NCBI RefSeq assembly: GCF_022479115.1
Contig: NZ_CP092497.1
Location: 4,092,001-4,156,000 of the forward strand
From: Amycolatopsis sp. EV170708-02-1
GTDB taxonomy: Bacteria > Actinomycetota > Actinomycetes > Mycobacteriales > Pseudonocardiaceae
Direction of reading: 5' to 3'
Length of the DNA: 64,000 bases
Positions 36,121 through 44,218 of this stretch are shown here, piece by piece (position 1 is the stretch's first letter; each line of letters starts with the position of its first letter). The notes beneath the pieces are model-generated. The model made no database searches, was not told where the DNA came from, and was given only the letters and a program-made list of their open reading frames with translations. The translations under genes were made by a program, and so were the position numbers.

Positions 36121-36774
36121 ATGCGAAGACCCGGCGGCAAGGGCGGTCGTGATGACATCACGACCATCGCGATCGTCATCTCGATCGTCTTCGGGCTGAT
36201 CGGATGCAAGCCGACCCGCCCTGAGCCGTCCAAAGGATGGCTGATCACCGTCTACTACACCGCTGTCGAAAGCTATCATGCGGGTCCTTCCGCGGAAGTG
36301 TTCGGCTGCCCGGACAGTGGCTGCGCCTGGGGAAAGCAATCGTTGGGCCGCTATCCGGCCGGGTTCGCGGATGCCGTGCGCGATGAAGGGACAGGGCGAA
36401 TTACCGCCGGCTCGCAGGCGGGCCGGTATCTGAATTGGTCGTACGACATCGGATACTGGCTCGCGAATGCTCCGCTGGACAGTCGCGGCGAACCGCTGGA
36501 GCCGTTCGTAAGTGCCGCGGCCGACCGCGATGTGCTGACCTTGGGCTCGCGATTCTCGGTTGTTGCGTGCGGTACGACCGAATCGGGTGAGACCCCGCCA
36601 AGGGCGGTTTGCGCCAAGATCGGTGCGGCGGGGTGGCAGATTCGCGACGAGTTCACCCCTGGTCTCGGCGGCCCGCGGCACATTGATCTCTACATCGGCG
36701 AGGAAAGCGGGCCGGAGTTCAGATCGGACGTGTGGTACATCTCGTTGCGGGACGCGAGCATCGTGATCGGCTGA
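36121..36774 (+). CDS. Lipoprotein with possible double-psi beta-barrel (3D-like) domain
   Basis: 217 aa. A hydrophobic segment ends in a lipobox (VFGLIGC, Cys about 29). The mature part reads WLITVYYTAVESYH..., GRITAGSQAGRYLNW, FVSAAADRDVLTLGSRFSVVACG, IRDEFTPGLGGPRHIDLYIGEE. The spacing of a TLG-type loop and HIDLY resembles 3D/RlpA/MltA-like barrels acting on peptidoglycan; this is tentative. It follows the GT2 by 36 bases. A 23-codon frame at 36081-36152 overlaps the GT2 stop (ATGA) but I could not decide whether it is real. Confidence 0.6.
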   Translation: MRRPGGKGGRDDITTIAIVISIVFGLIGCKPTRPEPSKGWLITVYYTAVESYHAGPSAEVFGCPDSGCAWGKQSLGRYPAGFADAVRDEGTGRITAGSQAGRYLNWSYDIGYWLANAPLDSRGEPLEPFVSAAADRDVLTLGSRFSVVACGTTESGETPPRAVCAKIGAAGWQIRDEFTPGLGGPRHIDLYIGEESGPEFRSDVWYISLRDASIVIG

Positions 36775-36782
36775 CCGGGGCG

Positions 36783-36840
36783 CGGTGGGTCGTGAGTGGC
36801 GTTTCGGGTTAGAACCCGAAACGCCACTCACGACCCACCG
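36783..36840. terminator. 28-bp perfect hairpin, GTCGTGAG family
   Basis: The stem is 36783-36810 against 36813-36840, essentially a perfect palindrome containing GTCGTGAGTGGCGTTTCGGG. It lies between the convergent lipoprotein gene and the gene at 36890 and should act on both strands. It shares its core with hairpins at 1803-1844 and 13664-13709. Confidence 0.75.
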
Positions 36841-36889
36841 CACCCGATGCAAAGGTGGCTTTCGCGGCGCCTGACGTGGCGAGGTCCGC

Positions 36890-37192
36890 TTATCGGACCG
36901 GTATCGGTGGAGCCGGAATGCCGGAGATCTCGAACATCTTCATGTAGATGTCGTCCAGCACCGCCATGACCGAACCCTGGGCGTTGGCCTTGTCTCGGAC
37001 ATCGGCGATCTGCACGGCCTGGACCTTGGCCGGTCTGTCCGGTGCGCACAGCGTGAGTCTCAGGGTTCCCGTGGCCTGCTGGATTTCCGCTTCGAGCTCC
37101 CAGTCATCATCAGCGTTGTGCCAAAGCGGTCGTCGCGGGATCAAACTCACCCAGTTTTCCGCGGCTGACAGTGTCGCGGTGTAGTTGAACAC
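36890..37192 (-). CDS. Hypothetical protein
   Basis: 100 aa, soluble. It begins MFNYTATLSAAENWVSLIPRR, has WHNADDDWELEAEIQQ and a central beta-rich part (TGTLRLTLCAPDRPAKVQAVQIAD), and ends AVLDDIYMKMFEISGIP. I do not recognise the family. A GAAGGAAGG-like ribosome site precedes the start on the minus strand (37200-37210). It lies 62 bases downstream of the next minus-strand gene and could be co-transcribed. Confidence 0.55.
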   Translation of the reverse strand: MFNYTATLSAAENWVSLIPRRPLWHNADDDWELEAEIQQATGTLRLTLCAPDRPAKVQAVQIADVRDKANAQGSVMAVLDDIYMKMFEISGIPAPPIPVR

Positions 37193-37271
37193 AGCAGGAG
37201 CCTTCCTTCTTCAGTCAAGGATTGAACATCGTGGATCACGAAGCCCATCGAACCGACTTACTGGACACGGC

Positions 37272-37754
37272 TTAGACCGGGCACATCGCAGCGGAGGTGC
37301 GGAGGGCCCCGATGACCGCGGTCCAAGGCGGAAGCGGCCTGGTCGGTTTCGGTCCGCTTAGCCAGCGCACCGCGTCGTCGCCGCTCTTCGACGGAGGCAA
37401 GGGGATCAGAAATCCCTTGTCCGGCAGGCGAACGTCGAGCCGTTCGAGGTCGGCCGTCGTCGCGTCGCACAGGTGACAAGCGGGGCCTGTGAGGAAGGCG
37501 CAATTCGCGCCGGGCAGGGAAACGACGGGGCCGGCGATCATCCGCATGGCGAGCAACGACAGGGCGTCCTCGCCGAGTTCCCTCCTTGTCACGATCGCGC
37601 TCACTTCATCGGACACAGTGAGCACGACTTGCCCGGTCGTGTGGTTCACGCTGGTCGGCCAGCCGTAGAAGTGTCGATAGGCTCGCGCTGTCGCGAGCAT
37701 GTGTTCCAGCTGCGAACTGTGCGCGACCGCTTCCGCAACGCCTTGGGACGGCAT
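37272..37754 (-). CDS. Hypothetical protein
   Basis: 160 aa from ATG 37754. Features: ATARAYRHFYGWPTSV, TGQVVLTVSDEVSAIV, GANCAFLTGPACHLCDATTADLERLDVRLPDKGFLIPLPPSK and a C-terminal RWLSGPKPTRPLPPW. The middle (CAFLTGP...LIPLPPSK) resembles actinobacterial proteins with a bifunctional primase/polymerase-like edge, but this is weak. The start is uncertain because the frame is open to 38063 with low-complexity Arg/Pro sequence that I left out. Confidence 0.5.
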   Translation of the reverse strand: MPSQGVAEAVAHSSQLEHMLATARAYRHFYGWPTSVNHTTGQVVLTVSDEVSAIVTRRELGEDALSLLAMRMIAGPVVSLPGANCAFLTGPACHLCDATTADLERLDVRLPDKGFLIPLPPSKSGDDAVRWLSGPKPTRPLPPWTAVIGALRTSAAMCPV

Positions 37755-38357
37755 GTCTGGAACCCGCTTTCCTTGTCTTCTCGCAGAGCGGCGGCCGCGG
37801 ATTCCGACGGCTGGGTGCTCGATGGCACGCGGAGGTGCGGATCGCGGTGACACGGGGTTTCTGCGCGGTTGGTGGGGGAGGCGGTGAGGCTGGTATGTCG
37901 GGGAGGATTCCAGCCTCACCGCCGCTCTGGATGCCGGGCGGCGGCGCGTGCCCGAGGAGTGCGTCGCGCACGCCGCCCGGCGGAACTGGTACCGGTCTAG
38001 CGGACAAAGATTCCGATACCAGAAGAACTGATCATTGACGCCGCACGAAGCGCTGCCGATCATTTTCCGGCAGTCCGCAAGAATGGCGATGATCCTTCAT
38101 GTTTCGGCGATTCTACGCCGTTGTGATTACCGCCGGATGGACGATACGGGGTCGTGAATCCCATTCATGTACTTGCCGGGGCTTGACCGGATCATGGGCG
38201 TCACATGGGGTTTTGCCGGATTGGTCATGCGAACAGCTTGGCCTGTACGTACACGTCTGTACATCCGCCGTCAGTGTTGTCGGGGCGTTACTCTGTCTGG
38301 GTCTATCGCGGATAAGCACAAGTGGTGGAAGCTACCCGGCAATGAAAGGGGTAAGAA
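37755..38357. other. Divergent intergenic region with hairpin
   Basis: About 600 bases between a minus-strand hypothetical gene and the plus-strand XRE gene. A perfect inverted repeat is present: GGCGGTGAGGCTGG at 37880-37893 against CCAGCCTCACCGCC at 37910-37923. It may be a leader structure of the minus-strand gene. Other short frames look like shadows. Confidence 0.45.
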
Positions 38358-39212
38358 TTGGCCGCTGACTACAGTCCCACTGTCCGTCGTAGGCGTTTGG
38401 ATAGCGAACTGCGCCGTCACCGGGAGAAGGCAGGCAAGAAGATCGGTGAGGTTGCCGAGTATCTGGGATGCCGGCACTCGAAGATTTCGCGCATCGAGAA
38501 CGGCCATGGCAGCATCAGCCCAGGTGACGTCCGTTTGATGCTGGACTTGTACGGCGTGCACGGAGTCGAAGCAGATCGTCTTGTCCAGGCCGCGAGAGAA
38601 TCTCGCGTTCGGGGCTGGTGGCACAGCTATGGGGACGTATTGCCCGAGTGGCTTGCGACTTACGTGGGGCTGGAGGCGGAAGCCGCCATGAGCCGGACAT
38701 ACGAAGGCGAAGTGATCACCGGGCTTTTGCAGACCAAGGAGTATGCCCGTGCGGTCACGGTGGCGACCGTGGTTCCCCGGACGGAAGACCAGATCGACCG
38801 GCAGGTCATGCTGCGTATGAAACGTCAGGAACGCCTGCATTCCAGCCGTCCGATCGGCTTGTGGGCGGTGCACAGTGAGGCTGCTTTACGACGGCCGGTC
38901 GGCGGCAATGCCGTCATGCGGGACCAGCTCACGCACCTGTTGGAGATGGCGGACCTGCCCCATATCAACGTGCAGGTGCTGCCCATCGCGGCCGGCGAAC
39001 ACCCGGCGATGGTAGGCCCGTTCACGGTCTTGGAGTTCCACGAGGAGTCCGATCCCGACGTCGTCTACGTCGAGACTCCCGTGGGTGGGCTGTATATGGA
39101 GCGCGAGAGTGAGATCGCGGGGTACACCTGTGTTTTCGGCCGGCTCAAGGAGCTGGCTTTGTCCCCGGAGAAGACCGTCGGTTTTGTCGACAAGATCATC
39201 AAGGAGTTGTAG
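38358..39212 (+). CDS. XRE regulator with DUF5753 domain
   Basis: 284 aa. HTH at about 12-70 (LDSELRRHREKAGKKIGEVAEYLG, HSKISRIENGHGSI), then a DUF5753 ligand/partner domain (YVGLEAEAAMSRTYEGEVITGLLQT, VMLRMKRQERL, INVQVLPIAAGEHPAM, VVYVETPVGGLYME). These actinomycete regulators pair with small DUF397 proteins and often affect development or antibiotic production. The start is TTG 38358, with AAAGGGG 8 bases upstream. The partner gene follows 5 bases downstream. Confidence 0.9.
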   Translation: MAADYSPTVRRRRLDSELRRHREKAGKKIGEVAEYLGCRHSKISRIENGHGSISPGDVRLMLDLYGVHGVEADRLVQAARESRVRGWWHSYGDVLPEWLATYVGLEAEAAMSRTYEGEVITGLLQTKEYARAVTVATVVPRTEDQIDRQVMLRMKRQERLHSSRPIGLWAVHSEAALRRPVGGNAVMRDQLTHLLEMADLPHINVQVLPIAAGEHPAMVGPFTVLEFHEESDPDVVYVETPVGGLYMERESEIAGYTCVFGRLKELALSPEKTVGFVDKIIKEL

Positions 39213-39217
39213 CGGGA

Positions 39218-39415
39218 GTGGAGCAGGGAAACATCATTCCGCCGGACACTGTCTGGCGGAAGCCGCTTCGCAGCGTCGGTCAAGGTGCGTGTGTCGAGGT
39301 CGCCATGTTGTCAGGGCACGTCGCGATACGCGACTCCAAGGACCGTTCGGGACCCGCGCTGGTGATGACCAATGCGGCATGGGTGGTTTTGATGGACTCT
39401 CTGGATCGCTCTTGA
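39218..39415 (+). CDS. DUF397 small protein
   Basis: 65 aa from GTG 39218. The family pattern is clear: VWRKPLRS, then ACVEVAML, VAIRDSKDRSGPAL and a hydrophobic end AAWVVLMDSL. It is the usual partner of XRE-DUF5753 proteins, probably modulating DNA binding by interaction. It is directly downstream of its partner and no doubt co-transcribed. Confidence 0.88.
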   Translation: MEQGNIIPPDTVWRKPLRSVGQGACVEVAMLSGHVAIRDSKDRSGPALVMTNAAWVVLMDSLDRS

Positions 39416-39566
39416 GCCTGCGGTAATCCCGCGGCCGGCATGGTGCGACTCTGTGCCCGGGGGCCAGATGATTGGCTCCTGGACCGGCGGCCTGTGAAGC
39501 GGAATGATGCCTTCATCGTGCAGGGCTGATCAAATCGCCGCGCTCAGGTCGAGAGGAAAACAATTC

Positions 39567-41702
39567 GTGCGGAAGCGCACAATTCTAGTGGAGAAGCACC
39601 TTGCCGAGGCTGGATTCCCCAGAGGCGTCGGTGTCCCTTCCGCCGTTGTTCTGGCGTTGACCTTGATCCTTGCCGCGGCGTGTGTCCTGTTGCTCGATTC
39701 TCCGTCGGCGAGACCGGTCCCTGCTGTCGTGACGCAGTCGCAGGAACGTTTCGTCGAAGCGACTGCCCACGCGTTGGCGAAGACGGTGACGGAATCCGTC
39801 ATGGACCTCCGGTTCGGGGTGACGCAGGCCGGCGGTGTTCAGGGGCGAGCACCGGAGGACCTGCTCGGTTCGCTGGGTGAGGTGTATCCGCGATGGCGCG
39901 GGATGGCACTCCTGCAGAGCTCGACAGGACGATTGCTCGCCGCTCGTGGCGAACCTCTGCCTTTCGCGGCTCTCGACGGTGGAGCCACGAAAGAAGCGAG
40001 CGTTCGCCCTGTGGCATCGACGGATAGAGGGGTCGTCATGGTCGCGACCCTCCCGGTGCTCGACGGCACCGAGCAGCGGACACTGGTGGCGTTCTCGGAC
40101 CTGGTGACTTCCGATGTTCCGTTGGACTCGGGACTCGGACAGAGCGTGCTGGTGGTCACGGACGACGGTCGGATCCTCGATTCCCAAGGTCCTGCTTCCA
40201 CGGTGGATGCCCAAGTCCGTCAGGGGGTGATCAGCAAGGCCGCGACCGAATCGGCCGGGGGACGCATCGGGAGCAGCGTTGACCTTGTCGCCGGAAAGGG
40301 ACCGGGACCCGACGGCGTTCGCGAGACGGCGTTGGTGGCCGCCTATGCGCCGCTGACCGTCGCGGGTCTGTCCGGGGCGTGGAAACTCTCGCTGGTGTCG
40401 ATGGCCCACGTGCCGGTGGAAGGGAATACGCAGACGGGCGGCCACCCGGCGTCGATCGTCGCCCTGGTGGCTGTGGCGGTCTTCGGTTTCGTACTGGTCC
40501 GCAGGACCGTCGTCGGTCCCGTCCACCGGCTGCGAACCGGCGCGCTCACGGTCGCCTCCGGGGGCGGTGCGCCGAAGATAACTGGCTTGGGAGTGCGTGA
40601 GGTGCGCCGGATCGCCGCGGTGCTCGAGCGGCTCGGTCGTCCGGCAGAACTCCGGCAACGCCCGCGGTGGTGGGTGCCGTCGGCTCGACAGGTGATCGTC
40701 GTCGCCGCGGCGGCGACGTTTGCCTGGTCCTGTTCTCTTCTGGTGGCGGCCGGCGGTGCGGTGCCCAGAGTGCCGGAACTCGTCGTGCGTGAACGCGGAA
40801 TGGAGGTTTCGCGGATCGCGGACACGGTCCGCCGCAGCCTGAATGGAGCGGTCGCGGACCTGAAACTGCTCGTGAGGTCCACGGGGCAAAGGAACACGGC
40901 GTCCGTGCTCCCGCTCATGGAGCGGCTGATCGCCCGAGAGGCCAGATACCGGAGTATCTATGTCGTGGATTCGGCAGGCCGGACAGGCGTCCGGACGGGT
41001 CGGCCCCCGCTGCGGACCGAAGAACGGCTGCCATCCGGTGAAGGGGTACGTCAGCACAACACCGTCGGGAGTCTCCCGGTGATCTTCGCGTACGCGAAAC
41101 TGCCGGATACGCGCCAAGGCGTTGTGGCCGAGCTCGATGTGGAGCATCTTTCGGAACTATTGCACCGGCGCGCGGGCCGGGTCCGGGTCGTCGATCCCGG
41201 TTTCCGGACGATCGCCGACACCGAGGGATATCTCGCGTTCCACACGCTGTCCGAGGACTCCCTCCGTCGAAATGCGAGTGAGGCACTCGCGGGGCGCCCT
41301 CGTGCGGAGATAGGCCGTTCCCAGGGCGGTGAGTCGGTGATCGCTTCCGCCGTGATCGGTGCACCGGGTCCGGCCGCCACCCTGCGATGGAGTGTGGTCT
41401 CCGAAGAAAAGACCACCACGCTGGGGCTTCCAGAGAACGAATTGAGCAGGCGCAACCTCGCGGCCGGTCTCATCGGTCTCGTCATCGCTTTGCTGAACTT
41501 CGGCTGGCATGAGTTCATCGTCGTACGGCAGTTGCGGCGGACGGCGACGCTCGCGGAGCGGTTGGCATCCGGAGACCGCGTGTCCGGGATCCACCCGGTG
41601 AGACAAGACCAGATCGGCACGATCACCTTCTGCCTCGAGATCTGCAGGAAAACAGCGAGTGAATCCGAGTATCGGAAAGAGCTCGCCCGGCGAGAGAGCT
41701 GA
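39567..41702 (+). CDS. Tandem membrane sensor: two extracytoplasmic domains, HAMP-like linkers, no kinase
   Basis: 711 aa from GTG 39567 (GAGAGGA upstream). The protein is two similar halves. Half one: membrane helix about 27-48 (VPSAVVLALTLILAAACVLLL), an extracytoplasmic Cache-like domain, a helix about 296-312 (IVALVAVAVFGFVLV) and a HAMP-like VGPVHRLRTGALTVASG. Half two: a helix about 380-400, a second sensor domain (LPVIFAYAKLPDTRQGVVAELD), a helix near 635 (GLIGLVIALLNFGW) and a second HAMP-like ATLAERLASGDRV. No histidine kinase, cyclase or GGDEF follows. It overlaps the PgsB-like start region, suggesting control of or assembly with the polymer synthase. Confidence 0.75.
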   Translation: MRKRTILVEKHLAEAGFPRGVGVPSAVVLALTLILAAACVLLLDSPSARPVPAVVTQSQERFVEATAHALAKTVTESVMDLRFGVTQAGGVQGRAPEDLLGSLGEVYPRWRGMALLQSSTGRLLAARGEPLPFAALDGGATKEASVRPVASTDRGVVMVATLPVLDGTEQRTLVAFSDLVTSDVPLDSGLGQSVLVVTDDGRILDSQGPASTVDAQVRQGVISKAATESAGGRIGSSVDLVAGKGPGPDGVRETALVAAYAPLTVAGLSGAWKLSLVSMAHVPVEGNTQTGGHPASIVALVAVAVFGFVLVRRTVVGPVHRLRTGALTVASGGGAPKITGLGVREVRRIAAVLERLGRPAELRQRPRWWVPSARQVIVVAAAATFAWSCSLLVAAGGAVPRVPELVVRERGMEVSRIADTVRRSLNGAVADLKLLVRSTGQRNTASVLPLMERLIAREARYRSIYVVDSAGRTGVRTGRPPLRTEERLPSGEGVRQHNTVGSLPVIFAYAKLPDTRQGVVAELDVEHLSELLHRRAGRVRVVDPGFRTIADTEGYLAFHTLSEDSLRRNASEALAGRPRAEIGRSQGGESVIASAVIGAPGPAATLRWSVVSEEKTTTLGLPENELSRRNLAAGLIGLVIALLNFGWHEFIVVRQLRRTATLAERLASGDRVSGIHPVRQDQIGTITFCLEICRKTASESEYRKELARRES

Positions 41703-41703
41703 T

Positions 41704-43032
41704 GTGCTTTTCTGTTACGTCGTATATATCGTTGCTTGTGTATTCATCCTGGCGGCCGGCATCGTCGAACAGCGCCGCCACCACGCCAATCTGCGGGCCA
41801 TTCCGGCCAGAGTCCTGGTCAACGGTACTCGCGGGAAGAGCTCGATAACCCGGTTGTGCGCGGGAGCGCTGCGCGGCGGCGATCTGGTGACCGTCGCCAA
41901 GACGACTGGAACGGCCGCCCGGTTTGTTCATCCGGACGCACATGAAGACCCTGTGTACCGGAAGTTCGGCATCGCCAATGTCATCGAGCAGATCGGCGTT
42001 GTGCGTCGCGCGGTCGCCTACTCTCCCGACGTCTTGGTCGTCGAGTGCATGGCGGTGATGCCGGAGCTGCAGGAGATCAACCAGACCAAACTGATCTCCT
42101 CGACGATCGGTGTCATCTCCAACGTCCGCCTGGACCATGTCGAGGAAATGGGTCCGACGATCGACGACATCGCGTGCTCGCTCAGCAGGTCGATGCCGGA
42201 AGGAGGGATTTGCGTCACTGCCGAGCGTGAGCGGCTTTCCGTATTGGAACAGGAGGCTGCTCGGCGATGTTGCGAGCTCGTCGTGATCGACCCGGAGACG
42301 GTGACGGATGAGGAAATGGAGGGTTTCGGCTGGATCACTTTCAAGGAGAACGTCGCCATAGCCCTCGCCGTCGCAGAGCTCCTGGGGGTTGATCGCGGGG
42401 CGGCCTTGCGCGGAATGTGGTCCTCGCCCCCCGATCCGGGGGCACTGACCGTCGACCGGTTCCGGGTGAAGGGGAAACAGCTCAGATTCGCCAACCTTCT
42501 CGCCGTCAACGATCCGGAATCCACCTTGATGAACATCGAGGAGCTGATCTCCGAGAAGCTCATCACCCGGCCGCTGCATGTGGTGATCGGGTGCCGCCCC
42601 GACCGTATCGAGCGCAATCGCCAAATAGCTGCGCTGATCCCGCAGCTCGCCCCAGAGCGGGTTGTCCTGATCGGTGAGCCGACACGAAGTGCGAGGACAG
42701 CTGTTCCCGGCCCATGGCATGGCCGGGTATGCGATCTCGGCGGTCGTCGCAGCGCGGTGGAGCTTCTCGACGGAGTCATCGACGGAATCGAGGGCGAAGC
42801 TTCTGTCGTCGCGATCGGCAGCATCCACGGACAGGGCGAGAGACTCCTGGGGGAATTGCAGGCTCTGGAGCGAATACCGGCCGACGCCGTCGTCTGGACC
42901 CCGAACGGGGAAGGGAGGGATCGTAACCGATGGGAACCTTGTTGCCGGGCGTCGCGACACTGGGGTTGGCCATCGGCCTCCTGCTGGCGCTGGGTTGTGT
43001 GCTGCTCACCAATCTGTCGCCCGGCGGGATGA
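41704..43032 (+). CDS. pgsB: PgsB/CapB-like poly-gamma-glutamate synthase subunit
   Basis: About 440 aa Mur-ligase-like amide ligase. A membrane helix at the N-terminus (VVYIVACVFILAAGI) precedes the ATP-binding VNGTRGKSSITRL. VVECMAVMPELQEINQ, VISNVRLDHVEEMG and GCRPDRIERN are typical CapB/PgsB segments. It adenylates/phosphorylates and adds glutamate to a growing chain at the membrane. GTG 41704 is two bases past the sensor stop. The frame runs 103 bases into pgsC; one more G near 42912 would instead end it GEGEGS at 42926, four bases before pgsC, which looks more natural. Confidence 0.87.
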   Translation: MLFCYVVYIVACVFILAAGIVEQRRHHANLRAIPARVLVNGTRGKSSITRLCAGALRGGDLVTVAKTTGTAARFVHPDAHEDPVYRKFGIANVIEQIGVVRRAVAYSPDVLVVECMAVMPELQEINQTKLISSTIGVISNVRLDHVEEMGPTIDDIACSLSRSMPEGGICVTAERERLSVLEQEAARRCCELVVIDPETVTDEEMEGFGWITFKENVAIALAVAELLGVDRGAALRGMWSSPPDPGALTVDRFRVKGKQLRFANLLAVNDPESTLMNIEELISEKLITRPLHVVIGCRPDRIERNRQIAALIPQLAPERVVLIGEPTRSARTAVPGPWHGRVCDLGGRRSAVELLDGVIDGIEGEASVVAIGSIHGQGERLLGELQALERIPADAVVWTPNGEGRDRNRWEPCCRASRHWGWPSASCWRWVVCCSPICRPAG

Positions 43033-43406
43033 TCAGCCCGGGCTGGCTCGCGCTGACACTGGTCGAGGACTACCGGCGTGCCGCGATCGTGGTAGTGATG
43101 ACCGCGCTCACCTATGCGGGCTCAAAGGGGCTGCAGCGCCTCACCATCTTGTACGGAAAGCGGCTCTTCTCGGCCATCGTCCTGCTCGCCGTCTTCTTGC
43201 AGAGCACGCTCTTCCTCGTCCTGCAGCACGACTACCCGCTGTTGTTCGCGCATCAGACGCTGGGCTTCGTGGTGCCGGGGCTGATCGCCTACCAGCTGAT
43301 CCGCCAGCCGCCCATCGCCACCATGCTGGCGACCGGGACGGTCAGCCTGGTCACCGGCGCGGTGCTGACAAGCGGTGTGCTGGCCGGTTTCGTTTCCACA
43401 GTCTGA
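42930..43406 (+). CDS. pgsC: PgsC/CapC-like membrane subunit
   Basis: 158 aa integral membrane protein with four to five helices (LGLAIGLLLALGCVLL, AAIVVVMTALTYAGS, AIVLLAVFLQSTLFLVL, LGFVVPGLIAYQLI, TVSLVTGAVLTSGVL). NLSPGGMISPGWLAL near residue 30 is the conserved PgsC/CapC element. It forms the synthase core with PgsB. The ribosome site GGGAAGGGAGGG precedes ATG 42930. No PgsA/CapA gene is found in the window; the next gene may fill that place. Confidence 0.88.
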   Translation: MGTLLPGVATLGLAIGLLLALGCVLLTNLSPGGMISPGWLALTLVEDYRRAAIVVVMTALTYAGSKGLQRLTILYGKRLFSAIVLLAVFLQSTLFLVLQHDYPLLFAHQTLGFVVPGLIAYQLIRQPPIATMLATGTVSLVTGAVLTSGVLAGFVSTV

Positions 43407-43423
43407 CAAGCAGAGGATCGACC

Positions 43424-44215
43424 ATGCGAAAGTCCCGGATTTCGCCCCGGAAGAAGTGGGTTCGCGCCCTCCGTGTCGCGATCTGGCTGTCCGTGATCAT
43501 CTCATCCGTGGTGACCATTTACCTCGGGCCAGGTGTGCGTACGGTGACCGGCGTCCCGCCGGTGAACGCTCTCGCGGTCCGGATCATGGCTGGGCCCTAT
43601 CGGGTCGCCGGGTACCGCTTTGAACGTTTGTCACGGCCCGCTCGGACCGTGGTACGGAATGACGCGGGTGCGGTCGTGGCGACGTTCACCGACGGCGCCC
43701 GTACCGTTGTGCTGGCCGGATCCGCTCGAGACTTTCTCGTATCGAAGTCCGGATCGTCTGTCGTCAAAAGCGAAACGTGGGTACGTCTGTTGCCGCTGCC
43801 GTGGAAAGAGGGTGGCGAAGGTGGTGAGTGGTTCCGCGCCTGGCTTGATACCGCACTCGCCGACCGGAGCCCTGACGTGCTCGCTACCGCTCGACGACAA
43901 TGGTCCGGGGATGGTCCGAAGATCAGCGGCGCGCGATTGATCACACTCGTTTACGGCTTGCCGCGTAAAGCCTCGGTCGCCATCGTGAAATCCTCCACCG
44001 GAGGAGTGACGATCTCAACCGAGGCGCGTGAGCAGAGTCTGCTTCAGCCCGGTGACCTTCTTTTCTTCGCTCTCGATGCCCAAGGCGACCGCGTGGGTGT
44101 GTACCTCGGCAGGGATACCGGCGGCCACCATCGTGTTCTTCTCCGAGGATCCGCACCGGCCATGGATCATGGTGGCAGGCTGTTTCAAGGATTTCACCTC
44201 GCCAAACGGATCTGA
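43424..44215 (+). CDS. Membrane-anchored degenerate NlpC/P60-like protein
   Basis: 263 aa from ATG 43424 (AGAGGA 6 bases upstream). A basic N-terminus and one helix (VAIWLSVIISSVVTIYL, about 18-34) are followed by an extracytoplasmic part. The C-terminal 90 residues align by eye with NlpC/P60 domains: ISGARLITLVYGL where DCSGLVxxVYG is usual, and LLQPGDLLFFALDAQGDRVGVYLGRD where HVGIYLG is usual. Both catalytic Cys and His are therefore replaced (by Ile and Arg). NlpC/P60 enzymes cut gamma-glutamyl bonds, so this may be a non-catalytic poly-glutamate binding subunit. Confidence 0.65.
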   Translation: MRKSRISPRKKWVRALRVAIWLSVIISSVVTIYLGPGVRTVTGVPPVNALAVRIMAGPYRVAGYRFERLSRPARTVVRNDAGAVVATFTDGARTVVLAGSARDFLVSKSGSSVVKSETWVRLLPLPWKEGGEGGEWFRAWLDTALADRSPDVLATARRQWSGDGPKISGARLITLVYGLPRKASVAIVKSSTGGVTISTEAREQSLLQPGDLLFFALDAQGDRVGVYLGRDTGGHHRVLLRGSAPAMDHGGRLFQGFHLAKRI

Positions 44216-44218
44216 CGA

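Noticed and set aside
36081..36152. 23-codon frame overlapping the GT2 stop
   Set aside because: ATGA overlap is suggestive, but the peptide is very short and overlaps the lipoprotein start; left undecided and not listed.
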